From positions 124,001 to 188,000 of the forward strand of contig JARACJ010000008.1 of the NCBI GenBank assembly GCA_028767165.1: a stretch of 64,000 nt of DNA. The letters are read 5' to 3'. A program made the translations under genes and the position numbers. This stretch comes from Proteobacteria bacterium DTSAM18. GTDB lineage: Bacteria > Myxococcota_A > UBA796 > GCA-2862545. This document shows, in pieces, positions 8,376 to 15,955 of this stretch (position 1 is the stretch's first letter; every line of letters begins with the position of its first letter). The notes below the pieces were generated by a model. It searched no databases. It saw only the letters and a list, made by a program, of their open reading frames with translations, and was not told the origin of the DNA.

Positions 8376-9566
8376 TCAGTCCCCCCGCAGCACCGGGTGA
8401 TCCTCCATCAGATCGTCCAGGTGCGCCCGCGCCCGCGCGTGGGTCCGATCCCAGGCGGCGTCATCCGGCTGGGCGTCCGGCGGGTAGAACGCGAGCCCCG
8501 CGATCTGCACCTCCCGTCCGTCGTCGTGCTCGAGGTTCGCCACGTAGACGCCCTCCAGCTCCATGCCGTGGGTCTGTGCCAGGCCGGCCTTCAACACCTC
8601 GATGTTGTCCTCGAACGTCCCCTGGGACGGGTCGAAGTCGGCGAAGGCGACGCAGGGATACTCCGCGCAGTCCACGGTGAGGACCTCGCCACGCTCGCCC
8701 ACCGCCTGTGTGAACCCGGCGCGGACGCCGTCCTCCTGGAACCCTGGCGGCACGTCCTCCGGCCAGCGCTGCTCGACGCCCTCCAAGAGCTCCAACTGCC
8801 CCCGGAGGAACTCGTTCTCCATCGTGAGGCGTGCGACCTCCTCCTGGAGCGCAGCCTCCTGGCGGGCCGGATCGGCCGTGGGCGGCGCAGCCCCGTCGGA
8901 CCCACGCTCCCCGGCCACCGGACCCGCATCGACCGGACGGGTCGCCACACGGACGTCCTCGCTGGCCTCGACCAGGACCGGTGCGTCGGATCCTGCGTCC
9001 ACCCGGGCCGTGCCCTGCATCACCGCCACCGCCACGAACGCGCCCAGCCCCGCACCCACTGCACCTTGTCTCATGTCGCCTCCCGGCTCCCTTGGGTTTC
9101 GGGAGGTGACACGCTCGGGGGACGCCCCGGGTTCCCACGAGATCCGCGCCTCGCCATCCACGGCGACGACCACGTCGCCCGCGACCACGTCGAGGTGACC
9201 GAGGATTATTTGGGAGGTGCCGGGCTGCAGGGTGACGACGGGCCGATCGGGGGCGGGCTGGAGTACGACGCCGACGATGAGGCCCGCGGCCATGGCCAGG
9301 GCCACGTGCCACCCGGCGCCGCGGTGGGCCGGAACCACCTCGACCGGAGCCGGCGGGGCGACCCGATCCAGAAGGGCGGCCTGCAGCGAAGGCGGGGGCG
9401 GTTCCACCAGTTCCTCGAGAGCGTCCGGCAGCGCCGACATGACGGCCCAGGCCGCGGCGAGCTCCGGCTCCTTGTCGATGCGCACACGCAGCGCCGCGGC
9501 CTCGTCCGGCGGCAGGTCGTCGAGTGCCAGGCGACTCAGGTCGAGGTGGTCCTGTTCGGAGATCAT
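8376..9566 (-). CDS. Anti-sigma-like membrane protein; probably two genes read as one frame
   Basis: The open frame encodes 396 residues and starts with an ATG that overlaps the TGA of the upstream ECF sigma gene (ATGA). Residues 1-75 are a soluble segment typical of anti-sigma N-termini, 79-98 a membrane span (ALAMAAGLIVGVVLQP), then a FecR-like short domain (VDGEARISW). At residue 165 a second start-like segment begins: an ATG at 9074 preceded by GGGAGG, then MRQGAVGAGLGAFVAVAV, which reads as a signal peptide. After it come a coiled coil (about 230-275) and a C-terminal domain with two Cys (DCAEYPC). A single-base shift at the C5 run 9117-9121 would end the first protein at a TGA overlapping this ATG, so either a fusion or a frameshift is present. 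Confidence 0.65.
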   Translation of the reverse strand: MISEQDHLDLSRLALDDLPPDEAAALRVRIDKEPELAAAWAVMSALPDALEELVEPPPPSLQAALLDRVAPPAPVEVVPAHRGAGWHVALAMAAGLIVGVVLQPAPDRPVVTLQPGTSQIILGHLDVVAGDVVVAVDGEARISWEPGASPERVTSRNPREPGGDMRQGAVGAGLGAFVAVAVMQGTARVDAGSDAPVLVEASEDVRVATRPVDAGPVAGERGSDGAAPPTADPARQEAALQEEVARLTMENEFLRGQLELLEGVEQRWPEDVPPGFQEDGVRAGFTQAVGERGEVLTVDCAEYPCVAFADFDPSQGTFEDNIEVLKAGLAQTHGMELEGVYVANLEHDDGREVQIAGLAFYPPDAQPDDAAWDRTHARARAHLDDLMEDHPVLRGD

Positions 9567-10090
9567 GGGGCCTCCAGGGCGCGGCTCAGGGCCACGCGTG
9601 CCCGATGCAGGCGGGACTTGACGGTTCCGAGGGCGACGCCCTCCGTCTCGGCGATGTCGGCCAGGGACTGCCCGGCCACGTGATGCAGCAGCAGGGTCCG
9701 CCGCTGCGCCGGGTCGAGGGACGCCAGGCCGCGCTCGAGCGTGTCCCGGGCCACCAGCTGCCGCGCGGCGGACGGCGCCCGCGATGGCAGCTCCGGCGGC
9801 TCCTCGACCACGAAGATCTGGGCTCCCCTCGCCCGCCGCCTGTGTCGATCGAGCAGCTTGTTGTGGGCCACCTTGTGCAGCCAGGTCGTGAACGCGGCGG
9901 GTCCTTCCGGATCGAACCGATCGAGCCGCTCGAAGACGTGCACCCACACGTCCTGGTAGGCATCGTCGGGATCCACCGCCAGCCGGCGACAGAGGGCCCA
10001 GACCACGGGGCCGCAGTCGGCCAGGAGTTGCTGGCAAGCCGTGCGGTCGCCGCGTGCGGCAGCGCTCAGGGTCGCGGGAGATGGCTTCAA
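9563..10090 (-). CDS. RNA polymerase sigma factor, ECF (sigma-70) family
   Basis: A 175-residue ECF sigma factor. Region 2 spans about residues 15-85 (DDAYQDVWVHVFERLDRF, then TTWLHKVAHNKLLDRHRR), and region 4 about 120-172 with QSLADIAETEGVALGTVKSRLHRAR. The frame has no ATG or GTG at a sensible place; TTG at 10090 is the only start that keeps region 2 complete, with a weak GAGG upstream. It overlaps the anti-sigma-like gene by ATGA, a standard sigma/anti-sigma arrangement. The 250 bases upstream, up to the tmRNA terminator, hold no other gene and should contain its promoter, which may be autoregulated. Confidence 0.88.
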   Translation of the reverse strand: MKPSPATLSAAARGDRTACQQLLADCGPVVWALCRRLAVDPDDAYQDVWVHVFERLDRFDPEGPAAFTTWLHKVAHNKLLDRHRRRARGAQIFVVEEPPELPSRAPSAARQLVARDTLERGLASLDPAQRRTLLLHHVAGQSLADIAETEGVALGTVKSRLHRARVALSRALEAP

Positions 10091-10295
10091 GGAGCGGGCG
10101 CCTCGTGGCGGGGATGCGCGTCGTGCGGGAGGCCGCGAGCATACATCGCAGGGGTTCGTGGAGTGGCACGAACGGGGGGTGGCCGAGGTTCCCGAAGAGG
10201 TGGAATTCGGGAGGCTGGAGCGCAGACACGATGGGCACCGGTATGCGGTGGGCGTTTCCGGACCTCAGTGGGCCGGTCGAACACCAGCCCAAGAA

Positions 10296-10327
10296 GACAA
10301 AAGACCCGCCGGAAACCGGCGGGTCTT
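10296..10327 (-). terminator. Intrinsic terminator of tmRNA
   Basis: A perfect 12-bp stem (AAGACCCGCCGG, 10301-10312, with CCGGCGGGTCTT, 10316-10327) and a 3-base loop. On the minus strand it is followed by TTTTGTCTT, giving the U-rich tail. It lies 15 bases past the 3' end of the tmRNA. Confidence 0.85.
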
Positions 10328-10341
10328 CGCGACTTTTGAGA

Positions 10342-10722
10342 TGGAGGCGGCGGGAGTCGAACCCGCGTCCAAAACCACTCAGCCTGAACATCTACGTGCG
10401 TAGTCCCTTTCAACGACCCCAGCCTCCAAGGGACGGAAGACAGATGGGGTTGGTAGCGATTTGATTTGCGGTTGGTTTATCGACCCCTGGTCTCCACGCT
10501 ACGGGGATGCCTCAGGTCTATCCAGGTCAATTATGCCCAGCCGGTGCCCCTGGCAACGGTCCGACCGAACAGCGGTGCATGCTTATTTCAAGCAGCGGCA
10601 GCCGCGAAGAAGTTGTTGTTGTTGGCAACTATCTTAGTTTGCAAGTTGATTAACGAGGTGACTCACAACCTCGACACGCAGTTCAGAGCCTACCGCAGCC
10701 CTGTCGAAACCCTTGCACCCCC
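10342..10722 (-). ncRNA. ssrA: Transfer-messenger RNA (tmRNA)
   Basis: The 381-base RNA rescues ribosomes stalled on broken mRNA by adding a degradation tag. Its 5' end is GGGGGTGCAAGGGTTTCGACAG and its 3' end carries the T-arm GGGTTCGACTCCC. The terminal GGGGGUG pairs with CGCCUCC over 7 bp (one G-U pair and one U-G pair), with discriminator A and no encoded CCA. The tag frame runs from GCC at 10626 to TGA at 10588, encoding ANNNNFFAAAAA. The reading frame is preceded by the usual A-rich/AU segment. Single-piece form, with its own intrinsic terminator and a possible promoter upstream. Confidence 0.95.
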
Positions 10723-11052
10723 GAAGGAACATGATGCGAGAGGGGTGGTAAGCCCTTCTCACGCCCCCAGTGTTAACCCCATCGACCCCTTGGTCAACCC
10801 CGTAGAGGCCCCTGAGACGCACACGGACACATCGTGACCTCCCGGATGGCCTGAAAGCGCAGGAAGGCTGTTCGCTTCCCCCGCCCTCCTCCGGGTTTCC
10901 TGTCGGCGTCGACCGCATGGCGGCCGCCCGCTCCCGCCGTCCTTCCTTTCGCCGCTGGACGTAGGGGCGCCCCTTGGGGCGCCGGGGCCTCGAATTCCCG
11001 CAACGTCCCCAGAGGGGCGCTGCTCGCCGCGCTCGACCCCGCTGGCTTCCCT
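10723..11052. other. Intergenic stretch with repeat copies
   Basis: No gene is supported here. The part next to ssrA should hold its promoter. The other half contains members of a short GC-rich repeat family (GACGTAGGGGCGC at 10958-10970, and a 40-base copy at 11014-11053 that reaches the stop of the thioredoxin gene). Confidence 0.6.
10770..10797 (-). promoter_or_regulatory. Possible sigma-70-type promoter for ssrA
   Basis: On the minus strand TTGACC (10797-10792) and TAACAC (10775-10770) are separated by 16 bases, about 48 bases upstream of the mature tmRNA 5' end. That leaves a short leader that RNase P would remove. The -10 match is only partial. Confidence 0.35.
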
Positions 11053-11053
11053 T
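11014..11053. repeat. Short dispersed repeat, copy 1
   Basis: About 40 bases beginning GGGGCGCTGCTCGCCGCGCT. It matches 11415-11455 with only a few mismatches and one indel; the two copies flank the thioredoxin-like gene in direct orientation. Confidence 0.6.
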
Positions 11054-11364
11054 CAGTCGAACGCCCCGGCCTCGATGGCCCCCGCCAGCCGCTCGAGCTC
11101 CACCCGAGGCACCACCCGCGACAGCCGCCCCACCTCGACCCCGTTCGCGAACAGGATCAGCGTCGGATGCGCGAACACCAGCAGCTGACCGGTGATCTCC
11201 GGACTCACGGTGGAGTCCACCTCCAGCCACGCCCAGGCCTGCCCGGAGAACCGCGCCTCCACATAGGGCCGCACCGCCTTGCACGGCCCACAGCCCGGAT
11301 ACGTCAGGTACAGCGCCACCAGCCGATGGTTCGCCAGGAAGGTGTTCAACTCTCCAAACGTCAT
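11053..11364 (-). CDS. Thioredoxin-like protein
   Basis: A 103-residue protein with the thioredoxin fold signature: active site CGPC after YPG (residues 25-28, YLTYPGCGPCK) and the cis-proline loop HPTLILF. It would act as a cytoplasmic dithiol/disulfide reductant; WCGPC of classical TrxA is GCGPC here and the N-terminal strand is short, so it is a minor thioredoxin rather than TrxA. The ATG follows GGGAGG. The gene stands alone, bounded on both sides by copies of the same short repeat. Confidence 0.85.
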   Translation of the reverse strand: MTFGELNTFLANHRLVALYLTYPGCGPCKAVRPYVEARFSGQAWAWLEVDSTVSPEITGQLLVFAHPTLILFANGVEVGRLSRVVPRVELERLAGAIEAGAFD

Positions 11365-11414
11365 GAGTTCATCCTCCCGCGGCGTATGCTCTCCCGCCAG
11401 AACGACATAGCGTA

Positions 11415-11455
11415 GGGGCGCTGCTCGCTGCGCCCGACCCCGTTGGACTCCCTTT
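11415..11455. repeat. Short dispersed repeat, copy 2
   Basis: Begins GGGGCGCTGCTCGCTGCGCC, a near copy of 11014-11053. A shorter relative (GGGCGCTGCCCGCCTCGCTC) starts at 11471, and GACGTACGGGCGC at 11464 echoes the box at 10958. Confidence 0.6.
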
Positions 11456-11496
11456 CGGCACGGGACGTACGGGCGCTGCCCGCCTCGCTCACCCCG

Positions 11497-12909
11497 TCAG
11501 ACCACCACCGCCGACCGATGCGCCCGCCCCAGCAGATCCCCCACCCGCTTCACCGGCGCGAAGGTCCAGCTCGGCACATCGACGAACACCGTGTTCCAGC
11601 GCGCCATCGCCCCGTTCCACAGCCCGGGGTGCTCGTACACGGTGCACATCCGGCCCCGCACCAGCTTCTTCGTGAGCATGCCCGCCGCGGGATCGGTGAA
11701 CCGGCCGAGCTCGTGCAGCGAGCCGTCGGCGGCCCGCAGGCCCAGGGCCATGTCGACCGGGTGGAAGTGGGTGGCGTCGGCCATCATCCTGGCCACGGCC
11801 GGATCGGACAGGTCGAGCTGGGCCTGCTCCACGATCTGCACGCTCTCGCCGTCATCGAGCTGGACCCACATCGGGCCGCCGCCCACGTGCCCCGACGCGC
11901 GAACCATGGCCGCCACCCGCCACGGCCGATCGAGCCGCGCGGCCAGCGCCTCCACGTCGCCGTCGAGCCTCACACCCAGGACGCGCTCCGCGAAGGCCCG
12001 GGCCTGCTCCAGCACCGGCTCCCCAGCCCGCAGGGCCCGCACCAGCCGGTGCGCCTCGCCCTGCAGCTGCACCAGCCGCCCGAGCACCACCTTGCGCCAG
12101 GACAGCACCGACCGGCGGAAGGTGGCGTTCACCACGTTGTCGACGTTCTTCACCACCACGAGATCGCCGCCGGTGGCCTGCAGGTTGTGCAGCAGCGCCC
12201 CGTGGCCCCCTGGGCGCGTGAGGATGCGACCCTCACGGTCCCTCACGGGCTGCAGCGCATCGTCGAGCACGGGCGTGTCGGTCCACGGCTCCTGCACGCT
12301 CACGGTGGCCTGCAGGCTCACGCCCGGGTGCGTGGACGTGGCCTGGGCGAGCACCTGCCGGTAGCGCTCGCGGAAGTCCGGCGGCGCCGTGACGTGCAGC
12401 CGCACCACCCCTTCCGCATCCCGCCCGAGGGCCACGGCCTCCGCCAGGTGCTCGTGCAGCGGCGTGAGCAGTCCATCAGGGCCCCTGTGGAACGCCACCA
12501 GCGCCTTGGGAAGCGAGGCCAGCTGATCCGCCACCTGCACGAGCAGCGCCCGGTCGTCCGTCGAGGCCGCGGGCTGGATCTGCTGGGACATCGCCAGCCC
12601 TCGGATGCGCTCCGCCAGCTCCGGCGCGGACGCGTCGGCCAGGGCCGCCAGCTCCTCCTCGAACATCCGGGTGGCCGCGCCACTCGCCGGCACGAACGCG
12701 CTCACCCGCCCCTGCTGCGCCGCCTCGGCCGCCAGCTCGATGCACGCGAGCTGCCCGTGCTTGTCGAGCACCTCGATGCCGTCGCCCACGGTGGCCGGTC
12801 GCACCACGGCCTGTCCGGCCCGGGCCTGGGGCACGAGACGCAGGACCGCCTCGAGATCGGGTACGGCATCGGCGGTGGGTGGGGCAAGCTGCAGATCGGC
12901 GGGAGCCAT
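11497..12909 (-). CDS. DUF4301 family protein (nucleotidyltransferase-like)
   Basis: A 470-residue protein matching DUF4301 by its motifs: VPASGAATRMF (about residues 73-83), PKALVAFH, PGGHGALLHNLQ, VVKNVDNVV and, near the C-terminus, HFHPVDMALGL. The Gly-rich GAATRMF loop followed by a conserved Lys-Ala/Gly resembles the nucleotide-binding loop of sugar-phosphate nucleotidyltransferases, so an activating or transferase role on a sugar phosphate is plausible but unproven. No signal or membrane segment. It follows dedA by 8 bases on the same strand, suggesting an operon. The family is best known from Bacteroidota. Confidence 0.75.
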   Translation of the reverse strand: MAPADLQLAPPTADAVPDLEAVLRLVPQARAGQAVVRPATVGDGIEVLDKHGQLACIELAAEAAQQGRVSAFVPASGAATRMFEEELAALADASAPELAERIRGLAMSQQIQPAASTDDRALLVQVADQLASLPKALVAFHRGPDGLLTPLHEHLAEAVALGRDAEGVVRLHVTAPPDFRERYRQVLAQATSTHPGVSLQATVSVQEPWTDTPVLDDALQPVRDREGRILTRPGGHGALLHNLQATGGDLVVVKNVDNVVNATFRRSVLSWRKVVLGRLVQLQGEAHRLVRALRAGEPVLEQARAFAERVLGVRLDGDVEALAARLDRPWRVAAMVRASGHVGGGPMWVQLDDGESVQIVEQAQLDLSDPAVARMMADATHFHPVDMALGLRAADGSLHELGRFTDPAAGMLTKKLVRGRMCTVYEHPGLWNGAMARWNTVFVDVPSWTFAPVKRVGDLLGRAHRSAVVV

Positions 12910-12917
12910 GGGCGCTC

Positions 12918-13553
12918 TCAGGTGTTCGTCTGCCGATTGCGTAGCACGAGCCAGCCGATGTAGCCCACCACCGTGACGCCCACGGCCCCCAGGATGACGC
13001 TCTGGAGCGAGTGGGCGAGGTCGATCGCCTTGTCGATGTGCTCACCGAAGTACCAGCCGCCCACCACCCACAGGGGCACGCTGATGAGGGCCGCCATGCC
13101 GTCCTGGATCCAGAAGGTCCGCGGCGAAACCCCCATGGAGCCGGCCGTGAGGTAGATGGGCGACCGCAGCCCGGGGAGGAACCGCGCGATGAAGCAGATG
13201 AAGCGGGCGTTGCGCCGTACCCGCTCGTGGGCGGCCTCGATGCGCTCTGGCGAGATGAACCTGTGCACCAGTGGACGCTGCCACACCGCCGTTCCGTAAC
13301 GGCGCCCCAGGAAGAACAGGGCCGTGTCGCCGGACAGCACACCCACCATGCCCGCCACCAGCGCCGTGCTCAGGGAGAACTTGCCCAGGGCCGCGAGGAA
13401 GCCCGCCGTGATGAGGATGATGTCTTCCGGCAGGGGGAGTCCGAGGCCGCACAGGGCGAGCACACCCAGGATCGCCGCGAGCGCCATGGTGCCGTCGAGG
13501 CCTGCCATGGTGTCGACGAACCACTCGATGGCCGAGCCCAGATCGGCTGCCAT
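12918..13553 (-). CDS. DedA family membrane protein
   Basis: A 211-residue multi-span protein of the DedA/SNARE-associated family. Hallmarks are GLPLPEDIILITAGFLAA near residue 38 and FIARFLPGLRSPIYLTAGSMGV near 120, with about five hydrophobic segments and a short cytoplasmic tail. DedA proteins support membrane potential and lipid homeostasis, including flipping of undecaprenyl phosphate or phosphatidylethanolamine in studied members. The start at 13553 (MAADLGS) follows AGGGGAG; the upstream extension of the frame has no membrane-protein character. Likely co-transcribed with the DUF4301 gene. Confidence 0.9.
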   Translation of the reverse strand: MAADLGSAIEWFVDTMAGLDGTMALAAILGVLALCGLGLPLPEDIILITAGFLAALGKFSLSTALVAGMVGVLSGDTALFFLGRRYGTAVWQRPLVHRFISPERIEAAHERVRRNARFICFIARFLPGLRSPIYLTAGSMGVSPRTFWIQDGMAALISVPLWVVGGWYFGEHIDKAIDLAHSLQSVILGAVGVTVVGYIGWLVLRNRQTNT

Positions 13554-13697
13554 TCCCGCTCCCCTTCCTGATCCTGCCCGCCTGTAAGGTGCCGGTAGAC
13601 CGGTCGCCACCACCAGCCCCGGCCCCACTGCGCCCCATCGGATCTGCTACCGTGCGGCAATCCCCTTTCCTCGCCACAAGTGGTCCGCGTCCCTACG

Positions 13698-15239
13698 ATG
13701 TCCACGATCCGTCTCGCCATCTCCGGAAGCTGTCGGCAGCGCTGTGCGTTCTGCGATGCCGACCTGTCCGGGCAGCCCCTGCCACCCGCGCACCTGCGCC
13801 GGCGCATCGACGAGGCCTTCGCACGCGGGGCCACCCGCATCCGGTTCACCGGCGACGACCCGCTCCTGCATCCGCACCTGCTCAGGGCCCTCAACCACGC
13901 CACCGGCCTCGGCCTGAAGGTGGAGCTGCACGGCCACGGCGGCGGACTCGACGACCCTCGCCGCATCGAGCGCCTGGCCCGCCTCGGCCTGGACCGCCTG
14001 CACCTGTCCCTGCATGGCGACCGGACCACCCACGACGCCCTCACCGGCACCCCAGGGAGCCACGACCGCGTGCGTCGGGTCATCGGCCTGTGCGGCGACA
14101 TCCCCCTCACGCTGCACTCCACGCTCACGGCCACGAACCTGCGCCCCCTCGAGGCGCTCGCTTCGGCCCTGCCGCCCGAGGTGGATCGGTGGGTGCTCCA
14201 CCTTCTCCGCCCGGCCCGCTCCCTGCCGGCGTCCCTGCATCCCGAGCTGCCGGCCCTGCTGCAGACCGTGGGGCGGATCCTGGTCACCGCCCCCTGCCCC
14301 GTGCGGGTCGACGGCCCCCTGCCCCACCCCTTCGGCGCACAGGCGTCCCACGCGCTCCCCCAGGACGCGGACCTCGCCCTGCTCCACCACGACCTGCCCC
14401 CCACCCGGCCAGTCCGCCTGCAGGAGGAGCACCTGCACGCCCTGGCCGCACGGCGCGGCGTGCCCATGGAGCGCCTCGACCTGCGCCTGTCGGCCCTGGG
14501 GCTGCCGGTGCACACGCCCCTCGCCCTGCCCCCCATCGGACACGCCCGCGTCTGCCTGTCGCGCCCCACGGACCCGACCCTGCGGGCGCCGGCCCAGGCC
14601 CTCGCCAACGCCCTGGGTCGTGCCGGCGTACGGCTCCGGCGGGTCAAGGCACCGGGCATCGTCGTCACATGGTCCGACGGCCAGGAGCTGCACAGGGCCG
14701 TCTGGGATCTCTGGCCTGCCACCACCCTGCCTCTCCCACAGCGCGGCGACCACCTGTGGCTGTCCCACCCGGGCCGCGTCAGCGAGGCACTCGCCCTGGG
14801 CTGGTCTCCCGCCCGGCTCCGCCTGCTGCCCCCCGGCCCTCTGGCGCCCATCGGGCCCATGCCCCGCCGCGGCCGTCACTGGCTCACCGTCGGCAGCCCC
14901 CCGCACCTCGATGCCGCGCACCGGCCCGCGCCGGACGCCCCGTCCTGGTCGGTCCCCACGCCCGCGGGCCTGTTCCTGGCCGCCGACGCACCGCTGCACG
15001 CCGCGTTCCGCTGGGCAGCCTGGGCCGCCGGCAGGAACATCCCCTGGGTCGCCGAGGATCCGGCCCTTCGCGGCCTGTGCAGGGCCCTCGGTGGCGTCCT
15101 GCACCTGCCCGGGCGCCCGCTACCCATGGCCCTCGGCCCCACGGTCGGCTGGGATGGCATCGCGGCGAGCCTCCTCCGGCCCACCTCGGGTCACGGCGCC
15201 ACCGCCTTCCATCCTCAGCGAGGTGCCACCGGCTCCTGA
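13698..15239 (+). CDS. Radical SAM protein of unknown function
   Basis: A 513-residue protein with the radical SAM cluster motif C12-x3-C16-x2-C19 (SCRQRCAFCD) at the very N-terminus, followed by a barrel segment with FTGDDPLLHP (GGE-like motif) and HLSLHGDRTTHDALTG, typical of MoaA-like enzymes. It would bind a [4Fe-4S] cluster and cleave S-adenosylmethionine to a radical. The second half (about 270-513) is Pro/Arg/His-rich with no recognised auxiliary cluster. ATG at 13698 is preferred to the GTG six codons upstream because it places the motif as in relatives. It overlaps the convergent gene 15215-15883 by 25 bases. Confidence 0.78.
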   Translation: MSTIRLAISGSCRQRCAFCDADLSGQPLPPAHLRRRIDEAFARGATRIRFTGDDPLLHPHLLRALNHATGLGLKVELHGHGGGLDDPRRIERLARLGLDRLHLSLHGDRTTHDALTGTPGSHDRVRRVIGLCGDIPLTLHSTLTATNLRPLEALASALPPEVDRWVLHLLRPARSLPASLHPELPALLQTVGRILVTAPCPVRVDGPLPHPFGAQASHALPQDADLALLHHDLPPTRPVRLQEEHLHALAARRGVPMERLDLRLSALGLPVHTPLALPPIGHARVCLSRPTDPTLRAPAQALANALGRAGVRLRRVKAPGIVVTWSDGQELHRAVWDLWPATTLPLPQRGDHLWLSHPGRVSEALALGWSPARLRLLPPGPLAPIGPMPRRGRHWLTVGSPPHLDAAHRPAPDAPSWSVPTPAGLFLAADAPLHAAFRWAAWAAGRNIPWVAEDPALRGLCRALGGVLHLPGRPLPMALGPTVGWDGIAASLLRPTSGHGATAFHPQRGATGS

Positions 15240-15883
15240 ACCCGCCTGCGCCCCTTTCCCTCGGCCGTGTCCTTGCGCACCTTGTCCGGGACGAAGCGGC
15301 CGAACCACACCGTGAACTCCCCGCCCACGCGCCACCAGCCACCGCCCTTCGCCGGCGTGCGGAAGTCGTCCGGGTTGGTCCACACGCCGGCCAGCGGCAC
15401 GTCGTAGCCCGCGTGCACCGTGAACTCGTAGGCCCGCCAGGGGTCGCGGTAGATGAAGCCCGTCTCGGCCTGCAGCGGCATCTGGCCCACCCGCAGCCTG
15501 GAGCCGTCGTCCTGGGCCCAGTGGGTGGCGCCACCGAGGCGACCGCCGAACAGCAGATCCACGGGCCCGAACGGCAGGGCGTAGTGGTAGCCGGCCAGCA
15601 GGCTCAACCGCTGGGACTGCCACCCGAATTGCACGCCGAGCTGGGCCGTGAGCCGGTGACGGGGCTGCAGGTAGATCAACCCGCTGCCGCCGACGCCCGC
15701 CGTGAAGGAGCCCCAGTCGAAGTCCTCCACATCCTGCGGCAGACCCGGCGCACGGGCATCCACGGGGGCGAGCTGGTACCCGGTGAGCAACGAAGGCCCC
15801 ACACCCCAGCGAAGCGGCGCGGCAGCCGCACTGCCGGCGGCCAGGCATCCGATGGTCATGGTCCACAGAAGTCGCCTCGTCAT
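15215..15883 (-). CDS. Secreted, probably outer-membrane beta-barrel-like protein
   Basis: A 222-residue protein with a signal peptide (MTRRLLWTMTIGCLAAGSAAAA) and alternating aromatic/hydrophobic strands such as LSLLAGYHYALPFG and EFTVHAGYDVPLAGV, the pattern of a small outer-membrane barrel. No family recognised. GGAGG lies 7 bases before the ATG. The tail is basic (KGRRRVQEP) and its last codons overlap the 3' end of the convergent radical SAM gene. It diverges from gltX across 72 bases. Confidence 0.65.
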   Translation of the reverse strand: MTRRLLWTMTIGCLAAGSAAAAPLRWGVGPSLLTGYQLAPVDARAPGLPQDVEDFDWGSFTAGVGGSGLIYLQPRHRLTAQLGVQFGWQSQRLSLLAGYHYALPFGPVDLLFGGRLGGATHWAQDDGSRLRVGQMPLQAETGFIYRDPWRAYEFTVHAGYDVPLAGVWTNPDDFRTPAKGGGWWRVGGEFTVWFGRFVPDKVRKDTAEGKGRRRVQEPVAPR

Positions 15884-15955
15884 GGTTCCCTCCGGGCGGT
15901 TGATTCCGCCCCGCTTCGCGGATACCCACCGGCCACGGAAACCCCTGGAGCTCCC

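Noticed and set aside
10342-10380. Separate tRNA gene (GGGTTCGACTCCC T-arm)
   Set aside because: It is the tRNA-like 3' end of tmRNA; there is no anticodon arm.
9567-10391. Upstream extension of the anti-sigma frame to 671 codons
   Set aside because: It would run through the ECF sigma gene and into tmRNA; the extension has no protein-like character.
10466-10837. 123-codon plus-strand frame
   Set aside because: It lies across ssrA on the opposite strand and has no ribosome-binding site or family features.
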